Assembly (NCBI RefSeq): GCF_002117915.1
Contig: NZ_BDJB01000005.1
Location: 372,001-436,000, forward strand
Direction of reading: 5' to 3'
DNA: 64,000 bases
Source of the DNA: Sphingomonas sp. TZW2008
GTDB lineage: Bacteria; Pseudomonadota; Alphaproteobacteria; Sphingomonadales; Sphingomonadaceae
The notes beneath the pieces were generated by a model, which worked only from the letters and a program-made list of their open reading frames with translations, had not been told where the DNA came from and ran no database searches. A program made the translations under genes and the position numbers. Below, piece after piece: positions 53,903-63,236 of this stretch; positions within the stretch are counted from its first letter, which is position 1, and every line of letters starts with the position of its first letter.

Positions 53903-55149
53903 CGGACGATCCGCGTCACATTGTCGGCGATCGAACGGACGGGGGCCGTTAGCCGCGGAATGGCGTTTTCGACCAGCATCGCCAGTCCCTCCTCGCTGAG
54001 GAAGCCGCCACGTATCAGGGATCGGTCGACGAAGACCCGCCGAACCGACGACCAGAGCGTCTCATCCGGGCGTGCCGGGGCCGGCCAGAAATCCTCCAGC
54101 GCGCCGCGGTGCACGACGCCGTCGACATCATAGACCGCGTGACCGATCACCGCGACAGGAATGCCGAGATTGAGCGCCAATGTGCCGACCGTGCTGTTTA
54201 CCATCACAGCCCCTGCGCTGTGGGGGAGGATGGCATTCAGATCTCCGTCGCCGATATAGAAGACCCGATCAACGACCCCGTGACGGCGGGCAAGACGATT
54301 GGTGATCGTGCGCCACGGGATCAGACCGTTGTCCAGCGGATGCCGCTTTACCAACAGGCGCGCGTCACGCGGCGCTGCCTCGGCGAAGTTCTTGATGATG
54401 AAGCGCAGCGCCGCACGCATGTCGTTGAACGGCGAATGGACGCGCAACTGATAGTCGGAGTTGAGCTGTAGCGGTACGAGGAAGATAGGATGGTCGGCGC
54501 GCGCCTGCAGCACGCGATCCAACGTTCGCCGCGACCACCGTCGCTCGACCCCGCTATTCAGCGCCCATAGCATCCAGCCGATCGCCTCGATCAAGGGGCT
54601 GTACGGCCGATGCGTCCGGTAGAAGGGATAAAGGGGCATCAGGAACATCGTCGCCAGGAGATGGCGGATCGTTTCAATCGCGCGGCGGCGAAAGCTTGCG
54701 GGGATAGCCGGCGCCGGCGGCTCGGGCGGCAGGCGCTGTGCCTCCGCCCGGAACCATGCAGGGTCGCGCGGCAACCGCGAGTGGCCGTTGACCCCGCCCT
54801 CCTCCAACGTCACGTAATCCGGGCGGATGTACCCTTCTTCAAGGACATGGACCCGCAAATTGCGCACCTTCGCCATGCCGTGCGCGCTGGCGTGATGCGG
54901 GCGGCAGTCACCGAACAGCACGAGATCGGTGATTGCGTGCTTGACGATGAAATCATCGACGAAGACCGGCCATGAACGCAGCGTGCCACGATAATCGGTT
55001 GCCGGGCCGGGCCAGTCGAGCCGATCACCGCCGCACAGGTTGATACGATGCACCGTATGGCCGCGTGACGCCAAAGCGCCCGCAAGACGGGCGAAATAGG
55101 AACCATGGGGCCCCTGCAGGAAGAGAAAGACGCGCCGCTCAGTCTCCAT
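53893..55149 (-). CDS. kpsS: Capsule Kdo transferase KpsS-like
   Basis: A 418-residue protein of the KpsS family, which in E. coli group 2 capsules adds the first Kdo to the phosphatidylglycerol anchor. Family marks are FLFLQGPHGSYFARLAGAL at the start, VLEEGYIRPDYVTLE, PLQLNSDYQL, VKRHPLDNG and the late MVNSTVGTLALNLGIPVAV. The start overlaps the kpsC stop (TGATG), so the two Kdo enzymes are coupled. With kpsC, kpsE and kpsM on the same strand, this defines a Kps-type locus. Confidence 0.88.
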   Translation of the reverse strand: METERRVFLFLQGPHGSYFARLAGALASRGHTVHRINLCGGDRLDWPGPATDYRGTLRSWPVFVDDFIVKHAITDLVLFGDCRPHHASAHGMAKVRNLRVHVLEEGYIRPDYVTLEEGGVNGHSRLPRDPAWFRAEAQRLPPEPPAPAIPASFRRRAIETIRHLLATMFLMPLYPFYRTHRPYSPLIEAIGWMLWALNSGVERRWSRRTLDRVLQARADHPIFLVPLQLNSDYQLRVHSPFNDMRAALRFIIKNFAEAAPRDARLLVKRHPLDNGLIPWRTITNRLARRHGVVDRVFYIGDGDLNAILPHSAGAVMVNSTVGTLALNLGIPVAVIGHAVYDVDGVVHRGALEDFWPAPARPDETLWSSVRRVFVDRSLIRGGFLSEEGLAMLVENAIPRLTAPVRSIADNVTRIVRWR

Positions 55150-56552
55150 CAGCCGCGGCCCTTGACCCGCTGCAGCACCCGCCGCGTCGCGCCGAGCGTC
55201 CGGCGAAAGCCGGTCAGCAGCGTGCTCGAGCGGCCGGCATCAGCCGCGAGCCGCTCGACCAATACCTCGACCGGACACGGCAGGAGCGTGACTGGATCGC
55301 GGTAGCGCGGCGCCAGGATCAGGCTGGCGGCAACTAGCTCGTCTATCGTCAAGCGGCGCGTCCGGCGCGGCGGTATCGGACCAAGGTCGTTCGTCAGTCC
55401 CCACCCGGCGTAGAATGGCGCGCCATGGACCGTCACCGGCACATCACGCAGCAGCGCCTCAAACCCGGTCAACGAGGAAACGACATGCACCGCATCGGCG
55501 CGATCGATCAATGACAACAGTGATCCCGTCGCAAGCGTCAGGTCGACGTGACGATCGCCAGACAAGGTACCGGCGCGCAGGCCGACGCTTACGTCAGGGT
55601 GCGGCCGATAAACGATGAACGCGTCCGGCTCGCACGCTCGCACACGCGCCATGAAATCGATCATGCCGTGCGATCCGCCGGCGTGCCTGACCGAAAGATC
55701 GTCCGTCACCTGCCCCACCGCCAGCACGATCCGCCGGCCCGTGGGCAACGATGGTCGTGGGCCTCCACGATCGATGCCGTATTTTCCAATACCCGCCGCA
55801 ACGATGCGGCGGCGCAGCCGTGCCGCCCGATCGAGCAACGTGTCGTCGAACACGTGGTTCTGCAACAGTCGCTCAAGCGCGCTCTCGCGTGCCGGATCGA
55901 AGTGGATCCCGCCCGTGGTATCGACGATCACCGACATCGGCGGCCGACACTCGGCACCGAGGCCCGACGATCGGATGAAGCCATCCTCGACCTGCCACGC
56001 GCTTGCATCGGCTTGCCCGACCCGCTCGGCAAAGCCCGGCGGCACTCGGGACGGCCAGTAGGCGACGGCAGCACCGGGCGCGATCGCATCGGCTACCGCC
56101 CCCGGCGCGACGAATGCAGGCGAGCCGCGACCATGCCACAGGAACTGTCGCATCGCGTCGCGCTTCCATGGCGCCATGCCCACCGCGGCACCGATCCTGC
56201 GGTTCGTGTCGATCATTTGCCGCCAACCGGCCAGGATGCCGATCGCGGCGTCGACGTCGATCAACGCGCCGGTGAAGGGATCGCGATAGGCCGCCCCTTC
56301 CAGCGCAGCGACCGCCACGACCTCGTCACCCTCGCGGATAGCCTGCACGATCCGAGCGTCGGCGCCGTTGCTCGTACTTCGCCATGGATCATCGTCGGCC
56401 CAGAAGGCGCCACCGACCTGCGCCGTTCGAAGCAGCGCCAGCGTCCGGCCGGCGTTGTCGACACGCGAGTGTCCCGGGAAAGATACCGCGGCGGTCTGGC
56501 GCGGCACCCATGGGAACGGCGGTGACCGCAGGAAAAAAGATGGTGACGCCAC
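55149..56552 (-). CDS. kpsC: Capsule Kdo transferase KpsC, single-module form
   Basis: A 467-residue KpsC-like protein. Residues from about 115 onward match the C-terminal half of E. coli KpsC: VEDGFIRSSGLGAECRPP, AGIGKYGI, VGQVTDDLSV, VYRPHPDV, SSLTGFEALLRDVPVTVHG, and PFYAGWGLT. E. coli KpsC is about 675 residues with two Kdo-transferase modules. Here only about 110 residues precede the second module, and the first is missing apart from its last helices (DPFTGALIDV...). The remaining enzyme should add one type of Kdo linkage. The frame is intact, and the stop couples to kpsS. Confidence 0.85.
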   Translation of the reverse strand: MASPSFFLRSPPFPWVPRQTAAVSFPGHSRVDNAGRTLALLRTAQVGGAFWADDDPWRSTSNGADARIVQAIREGDEVVAVAALEGAAYRDPFTGALIDVDAAIGILAGWRQMIDTNRRIGAAVGMAPWKRDAMRQFLWHGRGSPAFVAPGAVADAIAPGAAVAYWPSRVPPGFAERVGQADASAWQVEDGFIRSSGLGAECRPPMSVIVDTTGGIHFDPARESALERLLQNHVFDDTLLDRAARLRRRIVAAGIGKYGIDRGGPRPSLPTGRRIVLAVGQVTDDLSVRHAGGSHGMIDFMARVRACEPDAFIVYRPHPDVSVGLRAGTLSGDRHVDLTLATGSLLSLIDRADAVHVVSSLTGFEALLRDVPVTVHGAPFYAGWGLTNDLGPIPPRRTRRLTIDELVAASLILAPRYRDPVTLLPCPVEVLVERLAADAGRSSTLLTGFRRTLGATRRVLQRVKGRG

Positions 56553-56576
56553 CCGGCCAGCCTCGCTCGCCGTCGG

Positions 56577-57746
56577 TTACGCCGCGTGCTCGCGCACGCC
56601 AGCCGCGATGAGCCAGCCGATCGCGTAGATGACGAGCAGCGCGCAGAACACCGTAAGGACTGTCAGCGCACGTTTTGGGTAGAGCGACTTCACCGGCATG
56701 TTGGGCTCGACGATCCGCGCGACATAGAGCTGCTGGCGTACCGCGTTCTGCCGCGCCGCCTCGTAACTCGCACTGGCGGCTTCGTACCTTTTGGCAAGCA
56801 GTTCCTGCTGTATACGCAGTCGCTCGTAACCGCCGAGCCCTGCAGCGATCGTGCTCGATCCGCCCGTCAGCCTGCTGTTCTGCGCCGCGAGCTGACTTTC
56901 GAGGCTTCGGATCTGCTGCTGCAGCGCCTCGACCTGCGGGCTGTTACCGCCGATCAAGGCCTGTGTCGTCGCGAGCTGCGCGCGCGCTGCCGAAAGCTCC
57001 TGCGACAAGCGCGACACCAGCGCGATCTGCGCCTGCGCGGTGCCCGCCGGATCAACGTCGCGCTCCGATTGACGGAAACGCGTCATCTGCGTCTGCACTT
57101 GGCCAAGCGCGCGCTCGGCCTCGTCGAGCTGACGTCGCGACAGCGCGACCGCATCCGCAAAGCCGCGGATGTTGATTTCATTCACCCGCTGCTCGCCCAG
57201 CGTCAGCAGCGTACTGGTAAGGCGATACGCGTCGTCCGGGCGGAAAGCGCGCGCCTTCAGCGTCGTGATACCGGTATCGGTGTCATAGTGAACGTCGACC
57301 TGCTTCTGGTAGTAGCGCAGCAGATATTCGGGTGTGGGCGCCTCCACCGGCAGCCGGCTTCCGATATCCGCCTCGGGTCGCCGGAACAGCTTCACCAGAT
57401 CGAGCCGCTTCTGCAACGTCTCGACCACATCGTGCGATGTCAGATAGTCCGACACGCTCTGCGCCTCTCCCGATGCGGCGCCGCCGGCCGCGCCGCCCAG
57501 TCCGAGAGCCGCGCTGATGCCGGTCGCCGGTGCCGCCGCGGTGCCGCCTTGCGTGCGCACCAGAAAATGCGCTTCCGATACATATTGGTTCGACGCCATC
57601 GCGTAGAGATAGGTCGCTAGCACCAGCGTCGGCGCCACCACGACGATAAGGAACCATTTGTTGCGACGAACGAAGCGCATCAGTCGCTCTGCCGGAGATA
57701 CCGGCGGCGTGACCTGAACTTCCGCCGGCGTCATGAAACCGTGCAC
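56577..57746 (-). CDS. kpsE: Capsule export inner-membrane protein KpsE
   Basis: A 389-residue polysaccharide co-polymerase-like protein bridging the inner and outer membrane exporters. It has two terminal transmembrane helices (about residues 30-50 and 362-382). The periplasmic region has SNQYVSEAHFLVRT and a long coiled coil (about 195-300), then KSLYPKRALTVLTVF before the last helix. I chose the GTG at 57746 because GGGGA lies seven bases upstream. An ATG at 57734 would drop four residues. Confidence 0.9.
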   Translation of the reverse strand: MHGFMTPAEVQVTPPVSPAERLMRFVRRNKWFLIVVVAPTLVLATYLYAMASNQYVSEAHFLVRTQGGTAAAPATGISAALGLGGAAGGAASGEAQSVSDYLTSHDVVETLQKRLDLVKLFRRPEADIGSRLPVEAPTPEYLLRYYQKQVDVHYDTDTGITTLKARAFRPDDAYRLTSTLLTLGEQRVNEINIRGFADAVALSRRQLDEAERALGQVQTQMTRFRQSERDVDPAGTAQAQIALVSRLSQELSAARAQLATTQALIGGNSPQVEALQQQIRSLESQLAAQNSRLTGGSSTIAAGLGGYERLRIQQELLAKRYEAASASYEAARQNAVRQQLYVARIVEPNMPVKSLYPKRALTVLTVFCALLVIYAIGWLIAAGVREHAA

Positions 57747-57792
57747 GTTGTTTTCCCCTCGTCCGCCCGCTCGTCGCCGCCGACGACGTGCC

Positions 57793-58608
57793 CTACGGCA
57801 TATGAATACGCTGACGCACCGTCGAAATCAAAAGAAGTCCGATAAGCAGCGTGCCTAGGATCCAGCCCCCAAGATAAAGGCCGTCAATATATTCGGAACG
57901 TGCCGATTTGAACCAACCGTAGCGCATGATCTCGTAAATATGGGCAAGCGGTATCTTGAGAAAGAAGTCGCGCAACCCGCCCGGAAGAGCATTCATCACA
58001 AAAAAGGCGCCCGATAGGGGCATCATGATATAGACCATCGGGTGGATCAGTCGCCCGATCGCTGGTCGCTCATGCGTCAGCCCGCACACGATCAGCGATA
58101 GCGCAAACGACTGCAGGAACATCAACGCGACACCGACCAGGTAGATAAGCGGGCGCTCGGGCGGATTGGCGATCCCGGTGGCGACCGCCAACCCCATGAG
58201 GATCGCGAACGCCGTGAATGTCCCCGCCTGTTCGAGCAGGGAGCGCGACACCAGGATATCGATCGGTTTGATGATCCGATGGTAGAACAAGGAAAGGCTG
58301 CTCTCGAGCGCTCCGTCCGACCGGCTAACCATCGAGCGGAACGTCATGAAGTTGCAATAGCCGATCAGCGCCATCGGCACGGGCTTGATGTCGCCCGAGA
58401 AGTGGTTGGGCGAACGCGAATGGAGCAGGCCGATCGCGCTGGCCAACAGCAGCGGTTCGAGGATGAGCCAGAGGTAACCAATATTCTGCCGGCCATAGCG
58501 CGTGTGCAGATCGCGCATGATCAGCGCGCCGATAACACGGCGCTGCACACGGAAGCCCTGACGAAGCATGCTTGCGGTTCGCGGCGGATCGCCGATCACG
58601 CTCGCCAT
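57793..58608 (-). CDS. kpsM: Capsule ABC transporter permease KpsM
   Basis: A 271-residue ABC-2 permease with six predicted helices. The N-terminal cytoplasmic segment ALIMRDLHTRYGRQNIGYLWLILEPLL and the C-terminal LPGGLRDFFLKIPLAHIYEIMRYG are hallmarks of KpsM. It exports the finished polysaccharide with KpsT. Unusually, kpsT is not adjacent but lies beyond two glycosyltransferase genes on the opposite strand. It is 46 bases before kpsE. Confidence 0.92.
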   Translation of the reverse strand: MASVIGDPPRTASMLRQGFRVQRRVIGALIMRDLHTRYGRQNIGYLWLILEPLLLASAIGLLHSRSPNHFSGDIKPVPMALIGYCNFMTFRSMVSRSDGALESSLSLFYHRIIKPIDILVSRSLLEQAGTFTAFAILMGLAVATGIANPPERPLIYLVGVALMFLQSFALSLIVCGLTHERPAIGRLIHPMVYIMMPLSGAFFVMNALPGGLRDFFLKIPLAHIYEIMRYGWFKSARSEYIDGLYLGGWILGTLLIGLLLISTVRQRIHMP

Positions 58609-58657
58609 GATATCAAATTCCTCCCCGACGGTGGTGGGACGCTAGCCCATCGCGAGA

Positions 58658-59995
58658 TCATCCGGAAGTGTCGTGCCGCGGCGGCGACGCGAGAACGCGA
58701 GAGTAAAGCGCGTGTAGCCGCCGGCGATGGGCATCGAAGTCAAATCGCTCAGCCTGGTCATAGCTGGCCGCGGAAAGGCGTGACCGCAGCGCCGCAGACG
58801 CGTCGATCCGCCGTACCGCCGCCGCAAGCGCGCCGACGTCATACGGATCAACCATGATTGCCGCATCACCGGCAACTTCGGGAAGCGAAGCCTTGTTGCT
58901 CGTGATCACCGGCACGCCGCGCTGCATCGCCTCAAGCACAGGAAGGCCGAACCCTTCGTATAGCGACGGAAAAAGCACTGCACGCGCATTCGCGACAAGA
59001 TGCATCAACAGTCGTCGTGGCAGGTAATCGAGCTGGACGATCCGGGCACCGCGGGCCCCGCCGCGCTTCGCGATCGCCTCCGCCAAGCGCAGTTCGTCCG
59101 CCTGTTGCCATCCGCGCGCGCCGACGATGACGAGCGGCGCTGCGCTGTCGACCGACAGATATGCCTCGATCAGCCGCGCAATGTTCTTTTTCGGCTCGAC
59201 TGCGCCGAAATACAGGAAGTAACCGCCGGGCGGTAAGCCGAACACGGCGGACACGTCGACGATGTCGTCGGCACCGTTCTGTGGCACCGGCGCATGCTGA
59301 TACGTATTGGTGATCCGATCGGGATCGACGCCGAACAAATCGATTATATCACGCCGGCTCGACTCGGAGACTGTCACGACATGATCGCCCACCGCGATGC
59401 ACTGATTGATCAGCCGATAATAGAGGCGTTTGCGATCAAGTGTCGCAAACGGCAATTTCAGCGGCACCAGATCGTGCAGCGTATAGATGTTGCGCGCACC
59501 TGCAATTCGCACCGGTACCGGATAGGTCCAATGCATGATCGTCGGAGGATCGGGCAGCTCAACTTCGAGTAGCCGATGGGTGCGACGAAAATAGCTTTCG
59601 GCGCGCTCGAACAGGAAGCCAGCGCTATAAAGCCGATCGAAGATGGGCAGCCGATCGGCAAAGCTCTGTCGCTCGATCGTACCGCTCTGTGCAATCTCGG
59701 CTAGAGGCAGTCCGCGCCTCGTTGTCCCACGATCGATCAGACCGCGGGCCCAGGCAGGTCCACGCCGCGACGGCAGGCCGCGACCGAGCGCCTCATAAAA
59801 GAGGATCTCACGAAGCTTCGGGTCACGCCCGACCGGAATGCCGAACACGCCGTATAGCGGCAGGTCGAGCGACCGAACTGCCTCCGCCACCGCCAAGCCA
59901 TAGGTGGCGACCCCGGTGCCATTCGGCAGGATCAGATTATAACCGTCGATGCCGATCGACGGCACGTCGGCCGCACTGTCCCCCATGAATGCCAC
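58658..59995 (-). CDS. GT4-family glycosyltransferase
   Basis: A 445-residue GT-B glycosyltransferase. The N-terminal half has [32 protein letters not shown] and [12 protein letters not shown]. The C-terminal half has [17 protein letters not shown] and [24 protein letters not shown]. It resembles the neighbouring transferase at 59998, with the same HDL/HDV...PL...VTVS order, so the two are likely duplicates that add successive sugars. It lies 49 bases upstream of kpsM. Confidence 0.88.
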   Translation of the reverse strand: MAFMGDSAADVPSIGIDGYNLILPNGTGVATYGLAVAEAVRSLDLPLYGVFGIPVGRDPKLREILFYEALGRGLPSRRGPAWARGLIDRGTTRRGLPLAEIAQSGTIERQSFADRLPIFDRLYSAGFLFERAESYFRRTHRLLEVELPDPPTIMHWTYPVPVRIAGARNIYTLHDLVPLKLPFATLDRKRLYYRLINQCIAVGDHVVTVSESSRRDIIDLFGVDPDRITNTYQHAPVPQNGADDIVDVSAVFGLPPGGYFLYFGAVEPKKNIARLIEAYLSVDSAAPLVIVGARGWQQADELRLAEAIAKRGGARGARIVQLDYLPRRLLMHLVANARAVLFPSLYEGFGLPVLEAMQRGVPVITSNKASLPEVAGDAAIMVDPYDVGALAAAVRRIDASAALRSRLSAASYDQAERFDFDAHRRRLHALYSRVLASPPRHDTSG

Positions 59996-59997
59996 GC

Positions 59998-61128
59998 CTA
60001 GAGCGCCAAACGGGAATCGCCAGCGAATTCGCGGTGCAGTGCGCGCACGCGAGCACCGAAGGCCGCGGGCGTGAATCGAGCAGCGTTACGCGCACCAAGG
60101 TCGCTGAGTGAACGGCGCAAGTGCTGGTCACGGCTCAGGGCGCGCAGCCCGCCAGCGATGGCATCGATATGGAGCGGATCGACGAGCAGCGCCGAATCAC
60201 CAGCAACCTCCGCCAGCGCGCCGCGATCCGATGCGAGCACCGGCGTACCGAGCGCCATTGCTTCGATTACCGGCAACCCGAACCCTTCTGCGAGCGAAGG
60301 CATCAGAAGCGCGCGAGCCTGCCGGATCAGGGTCACCAGCATCGCGCGTGGCTGATAAGGCAAAACGATCACGTCCGCCGGTATCGGCAAGCCCGCGAAC
60401 GATGGCCCGACGAGCACGAGCCTTTCGGCGACGCCGCTCGCCCGCCACGCCGCCACCAGTCGCGGCAAATTCTTGCGCGCCTCCGCAAGACCGCAGAACA
60501 GGAAATATCGGCCCGCAACGAGTGGTGCCGGCAGTGGCTGTAGCTGATGCTCGAGATCACTCGCCGCAGCGCCCATGGCAACCACGCGATCGGCGCCGAC
60601 GGCAAGTGCATCAATGATCGCGTCGCGTGCGTGTCCAGATACGGTAACGATGCGATCAGCAATGGCGGCGATCGCGTCCAAACGCTGTCGGAGCGCCGTC
60701 GCGTCGATCGGCGACAAGGCAGGATCGGTCAGCGGGATCACGTCGTGAACGGTGTAGAGATTGATCCATCCCGTGATGCGAGCGGGTATCGGATAGGTCC
60801 AATGGATGATGCCAGGGCGCCCCGACGCATGAAGCTCCAACAATTTGCCGGTCGCCGCGAAGCGCGCATGGGCGAGCCTGAACACGTCGCCCGCGAAAAG
60901 CATCTCGCCCTCGCGCCACAGGCGAACCTTGAGCGGCAGGTGAGCACGCAGCCGGCGCCAGACGATCTGCGGTAATGGGTTAGCTGCATCCAGCACCCCG
61001 CCCCGCGCATCACCGAGAACCATCGCCGCACGACCGGTCGCGGCGAGCGCCGCGCGCAAACCATGCGCGTAGCTTGCGACCCCGGTTGCCTTGGTCGCCG
61101 CGAGACGCCCGTCGACACAAACCGGCAC
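59998..61128 (-). CDS. GT4-family glycosyltransferase
   Basis: About 376 residues of a GT-B glycosyltransferase, with GVASYAHGLRAAL, IIHWTYPIPARITGWINLYTVHDVIPL, VTVSGHARDAIID, and SLAEGFGLPVIEAMALGTPVLASD with the catalytic glutamate. It ends two bases before its paralogue starts. The N-terminus is uncertain: TTG at 61170, GTG at 61152 and GTG at 61128 are all in frame. I used 61128 because an earlier start would leave almost no space before the divergent kpsT. Confidence 0.85.
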   Translation of the reverse strand: MPVCVDGRLAATKATGVASYAHGLRAALAATGRAAMVLGDARGGVLDAANPLPQIVWRRLRAHLPLKVRLWREGEMLFAGDVFRLAHARFAATGKLLELHASGRPGIIHWTYPIPARITGWINLYTVHDVIPLTDPALSPIDATALRQRLDAIAAIADRIVTVSGHARDAIIDALAVGADRVVAMGAAASDLEHQLQPLPAPLVAGRYFLFCGLAEARKNLPRLVAAWRASGVAERLVLVGPSFAGLPIPADVIVLPYQPRAMLVTLIRQARALLMPSLAEGFGLPVIEAMALGTPVLASDRGALAEVAGDSALLVDPLHIDAIAGGLRALSRDQHLRRSLSDLGARNAARFTPAAFGARVRALHREFAGDSRLAL

Positions 61129-61184
61129 CTTTTGCAGCTCGTCGCAATCCACTATCGTCGGCCGGCACAATCGACAGGCTCGCG

Positions 61185-61883
61185 ATGATCGTCCTCGACA
61201 GCGTTTCCAAGGTATATCACGGGCACAACGTCGACAACGAAGTGCTGCGCGATGTCAACCTCGTCATTCGACCCGGCGATTCGTTCGGGGTGTTCGGCGC
61301 AAACGGCGCGGGCAAATCTACGCTGATGAAGCTGCTGGCTGGGGTAGAACGGCCGACGACGGGCCGGATCGCGCGAACAATGTCGGTGTCCTGGCCAATC
61401 GGCTACGCCACCGCCTTCCACCCAAGCCTGACGGGCGCAGACAACGCCAAATTCATCGCCCGGATCTACGGCGTCGACGAGCGCGAGCTCCTCGATTTCG
61501 TCAGCGATTTCGCGCAGCTTGGTTCGTACATGCATGAGCCGATCCGCACCTATTCAGCCGGCATGTCGGCGCGCCTTGCCTTCGGCGTGTCATTGGCGAT
61601 CAAGTTCGATTGCTACCTCGTCGACGAGGTGACCGGCGCGGGAGACGAGCGCTTCAAGCTGAAGTCCGAGGAGGCATTGCACGAGCGGCGCGAGCGCGGA
61701 ACGCTTGTCATGGTGTCGCACGATACCAGCACGTTGTTCCGCTACTGCCAGCGCGGTGCCGTGGTCTATGGTGGCAGCGTCACGCTTTACGACACGATTG
61801 AAGAGGCGGCGGACGTCCATCACCGTCTGCAAAGCCTGGGCGCGCGTGCCCGCCGCGGCGAGCGGGCAGCGGCGGCAGCCTAG
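61185..61883 (+). CDS. kpsT: Capsule ABC transporter ATPase KpsT
   Basis: A 232-residue ABC ATPase. Walker A is GANGAGKST (about residues 38-46). The signature helix is the KpsT-type YSAGMSARLAFGVSLAIKF in place of LSGGQ, and Walker B is CYLVDEVTGAGD. The switch histidine is in MVSHD. It powers polysaccharide export through KpsM, which lies on the other strand. It starts a plus-strand operon with the exporter lipoprotein and kpsF, divergent from the GT4 gene. Confidence 0.92.
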   Translation: MIVLDSVSKVYHGHNVDNEVLRDVNLVIRPGDSFGVFGANGAGKSTLMKLLAGVERPTTGRIARTMSVSWPIGYATAFHPSLTGADNAKFIARIYGVDERELLDFVSDFAQLGSYMHEPIRTYSAGMSARLAFGVSLAIKFDCYLVDEVTGAGDERFKLKSEEALHERRERGTLVMVSHDTSTLFRYCQRGAVVYGGSVTLYDTIEEAADVHHRLQSLGARARRGERAAAAA

Positions 61884-61982
61884 TCGCCGCGCGCGAGGCG
61901 GATTGTCTTAGCCGCACCTACGCGATACTTGCGCAAACCAGCGGGATATTGGGTCGAGCAGACCCAGGGGTGGGGATTGTTT

Positions 61983-63131
61983 ATGCGAATGGCCGAACTT
62001 TTCAGGTCGTCGCGCGCGGTGCTTGCCGCGCTCGCCGCCGGGCCGCTGCTGGCAAGCTGCTCGACGCTACCTAGCGCCGGGCCGACCGCGGCACAGATCA
62101 ACCAAGCGCTGGTCGCGCATAACCAGACCGGCTTCACGATCGTCGATATCGACGCTCAGTCCGCGCCGGCGCTCGCCTTCGCTCCGCCCGCTCCTGGCGC
62201 GCTTGCGCGGCTCGCGCGGGAGGGGCGGATCGACACCATCGGTCCGGGTGACGTGCTCGACGTCAACCTCTTTGAAGTCGGCGTCACGCTGTTCACGGCG
62301 CAGACGACCGGCCCAGCGCAGGGCGGTACCTTCAATCCTTCGGCACGCGGCACGCCGCTTGGCCCGGTTCGCGTCGATGCCGCCGGCAATATCCAGCTGC
62401 CGTACATCGGCCGCCTCGCTGTCGGCGGCAAGACGCCCGGCGAGGTCGAAGGGATGATCGAGCGTGGCTTGCGCGGACTGTCGCAGCGGCCGCAGGCCCT
62501 GGTGTCGATCCGCACCAATGCGTTCAACGTGTTCTACGTTTCGGGCGATGTGCGCACCCCCGGAAGGTACGAGCTCGGCCTTCCGCGCGAGCGGCTGCTC
62601 GATGCACTCGCGCGCGCGGGCGGCACCGTCAACCAGCCGGACGATATGGTCGTGCGTATCACCCGCGACGGTGTATCGGCGGAAACGCGTCTGTCTGCAG
62701 TCGATGCGTCCGGTCCGCAGAACATTGCGCTTCTACCCGGCGACCGGGTCGAATTGTTCAACCGGCCACGCACCTTTCTTGTCTTCGGTGCGAGTGAAAA
62801 GGTCAGCCAAGTCGCCTTCGGTGCAAATCAGCTGTCACTTGCAGAGGCACTTGCGCGCGTCGGCGGCCCGAGCGAGCGGATCGCCGACGCCTCCGCCGTC
62901 TATCTCTTCCGCTACACGCCGGCGGGCACCGGAACGGAAGGCACAACCCCCGTCATCTATCGCCTCAACATGATCCGACCCGACAGCTATTTTCTGTCGC
63001 AGCGTGTCGGCATGCACGACAAGGACGTAATCTACATCGCTACGGCCCGTGCGAACGCGCCAGCGAAGCTCGCGCAGATCCTGGGGCAGCTCTTCTCGCC
63101 GATCCTTGCGGTCCGGGCCGTCACCAACTGA
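61983..63131 (+). CDS. Outer-membrane polysaccharide export lipoprotein (KpsD/Wza-like)
   Basis: A 382-residue lipoprotein with the lipobox LASC (C26). A Poly_export domain (about residues 95-190) has GPGDVLDVNLFEV and PYIGRLAVGGKTPGEVEGMI. SLBB-type segments follow (about 195-345), with VSGDVRTPGRYELG. It would form or gate the outer-membrane channel for the capsule. The ATG at 61983 follows a G-rich stretch. A small hairpin (TGGGTC/GACCCA, 61950-61966) lies 16 bases before it and may affect translation. Confidence 0.88.
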   Translation: MRMAELFRSSRAVLAALAAGPLLASCSTLPSAGPTAAQINQALVAHNQTGFTIVDIDAQSAPALAFAPPAPGALARLAREGRIDTIGPGDVLDVNLFEVGVTLFTAQTTGPAQGGTFNPSARGTPLGPVRVDAAGNIQLPYIGRLAVGGKTPGEVEGMIERGLRGLSQRPQALVSIRTNAFNVFYVSGDVRTPGRYELGLPRERLLDALARAGGTVNQPDDMVVRITRDGVSAETRLSAVDASGPQNIALLPGDRVELFNRPRTFLVFGASEKVSQVAFGANQLSLAEALARVGGPSERIADASAVYLFRYTPAGTGTEGTTPVIYRLNMIRPDSYFLSQRVGMHDKDVIYIATARANAPAKLAQILGQLFSPILAVRAVTN

Positions 63132-63236
63132 TCGGGCCCGTTGCCGTGATTACCGGTTCGACATTTGGCTGCGTTGCGTGATGGAGCGGGTTTCACGAGC
63201 CTGGCATTTCTCGACCGCGGCGGGGCACGTTCGCTG

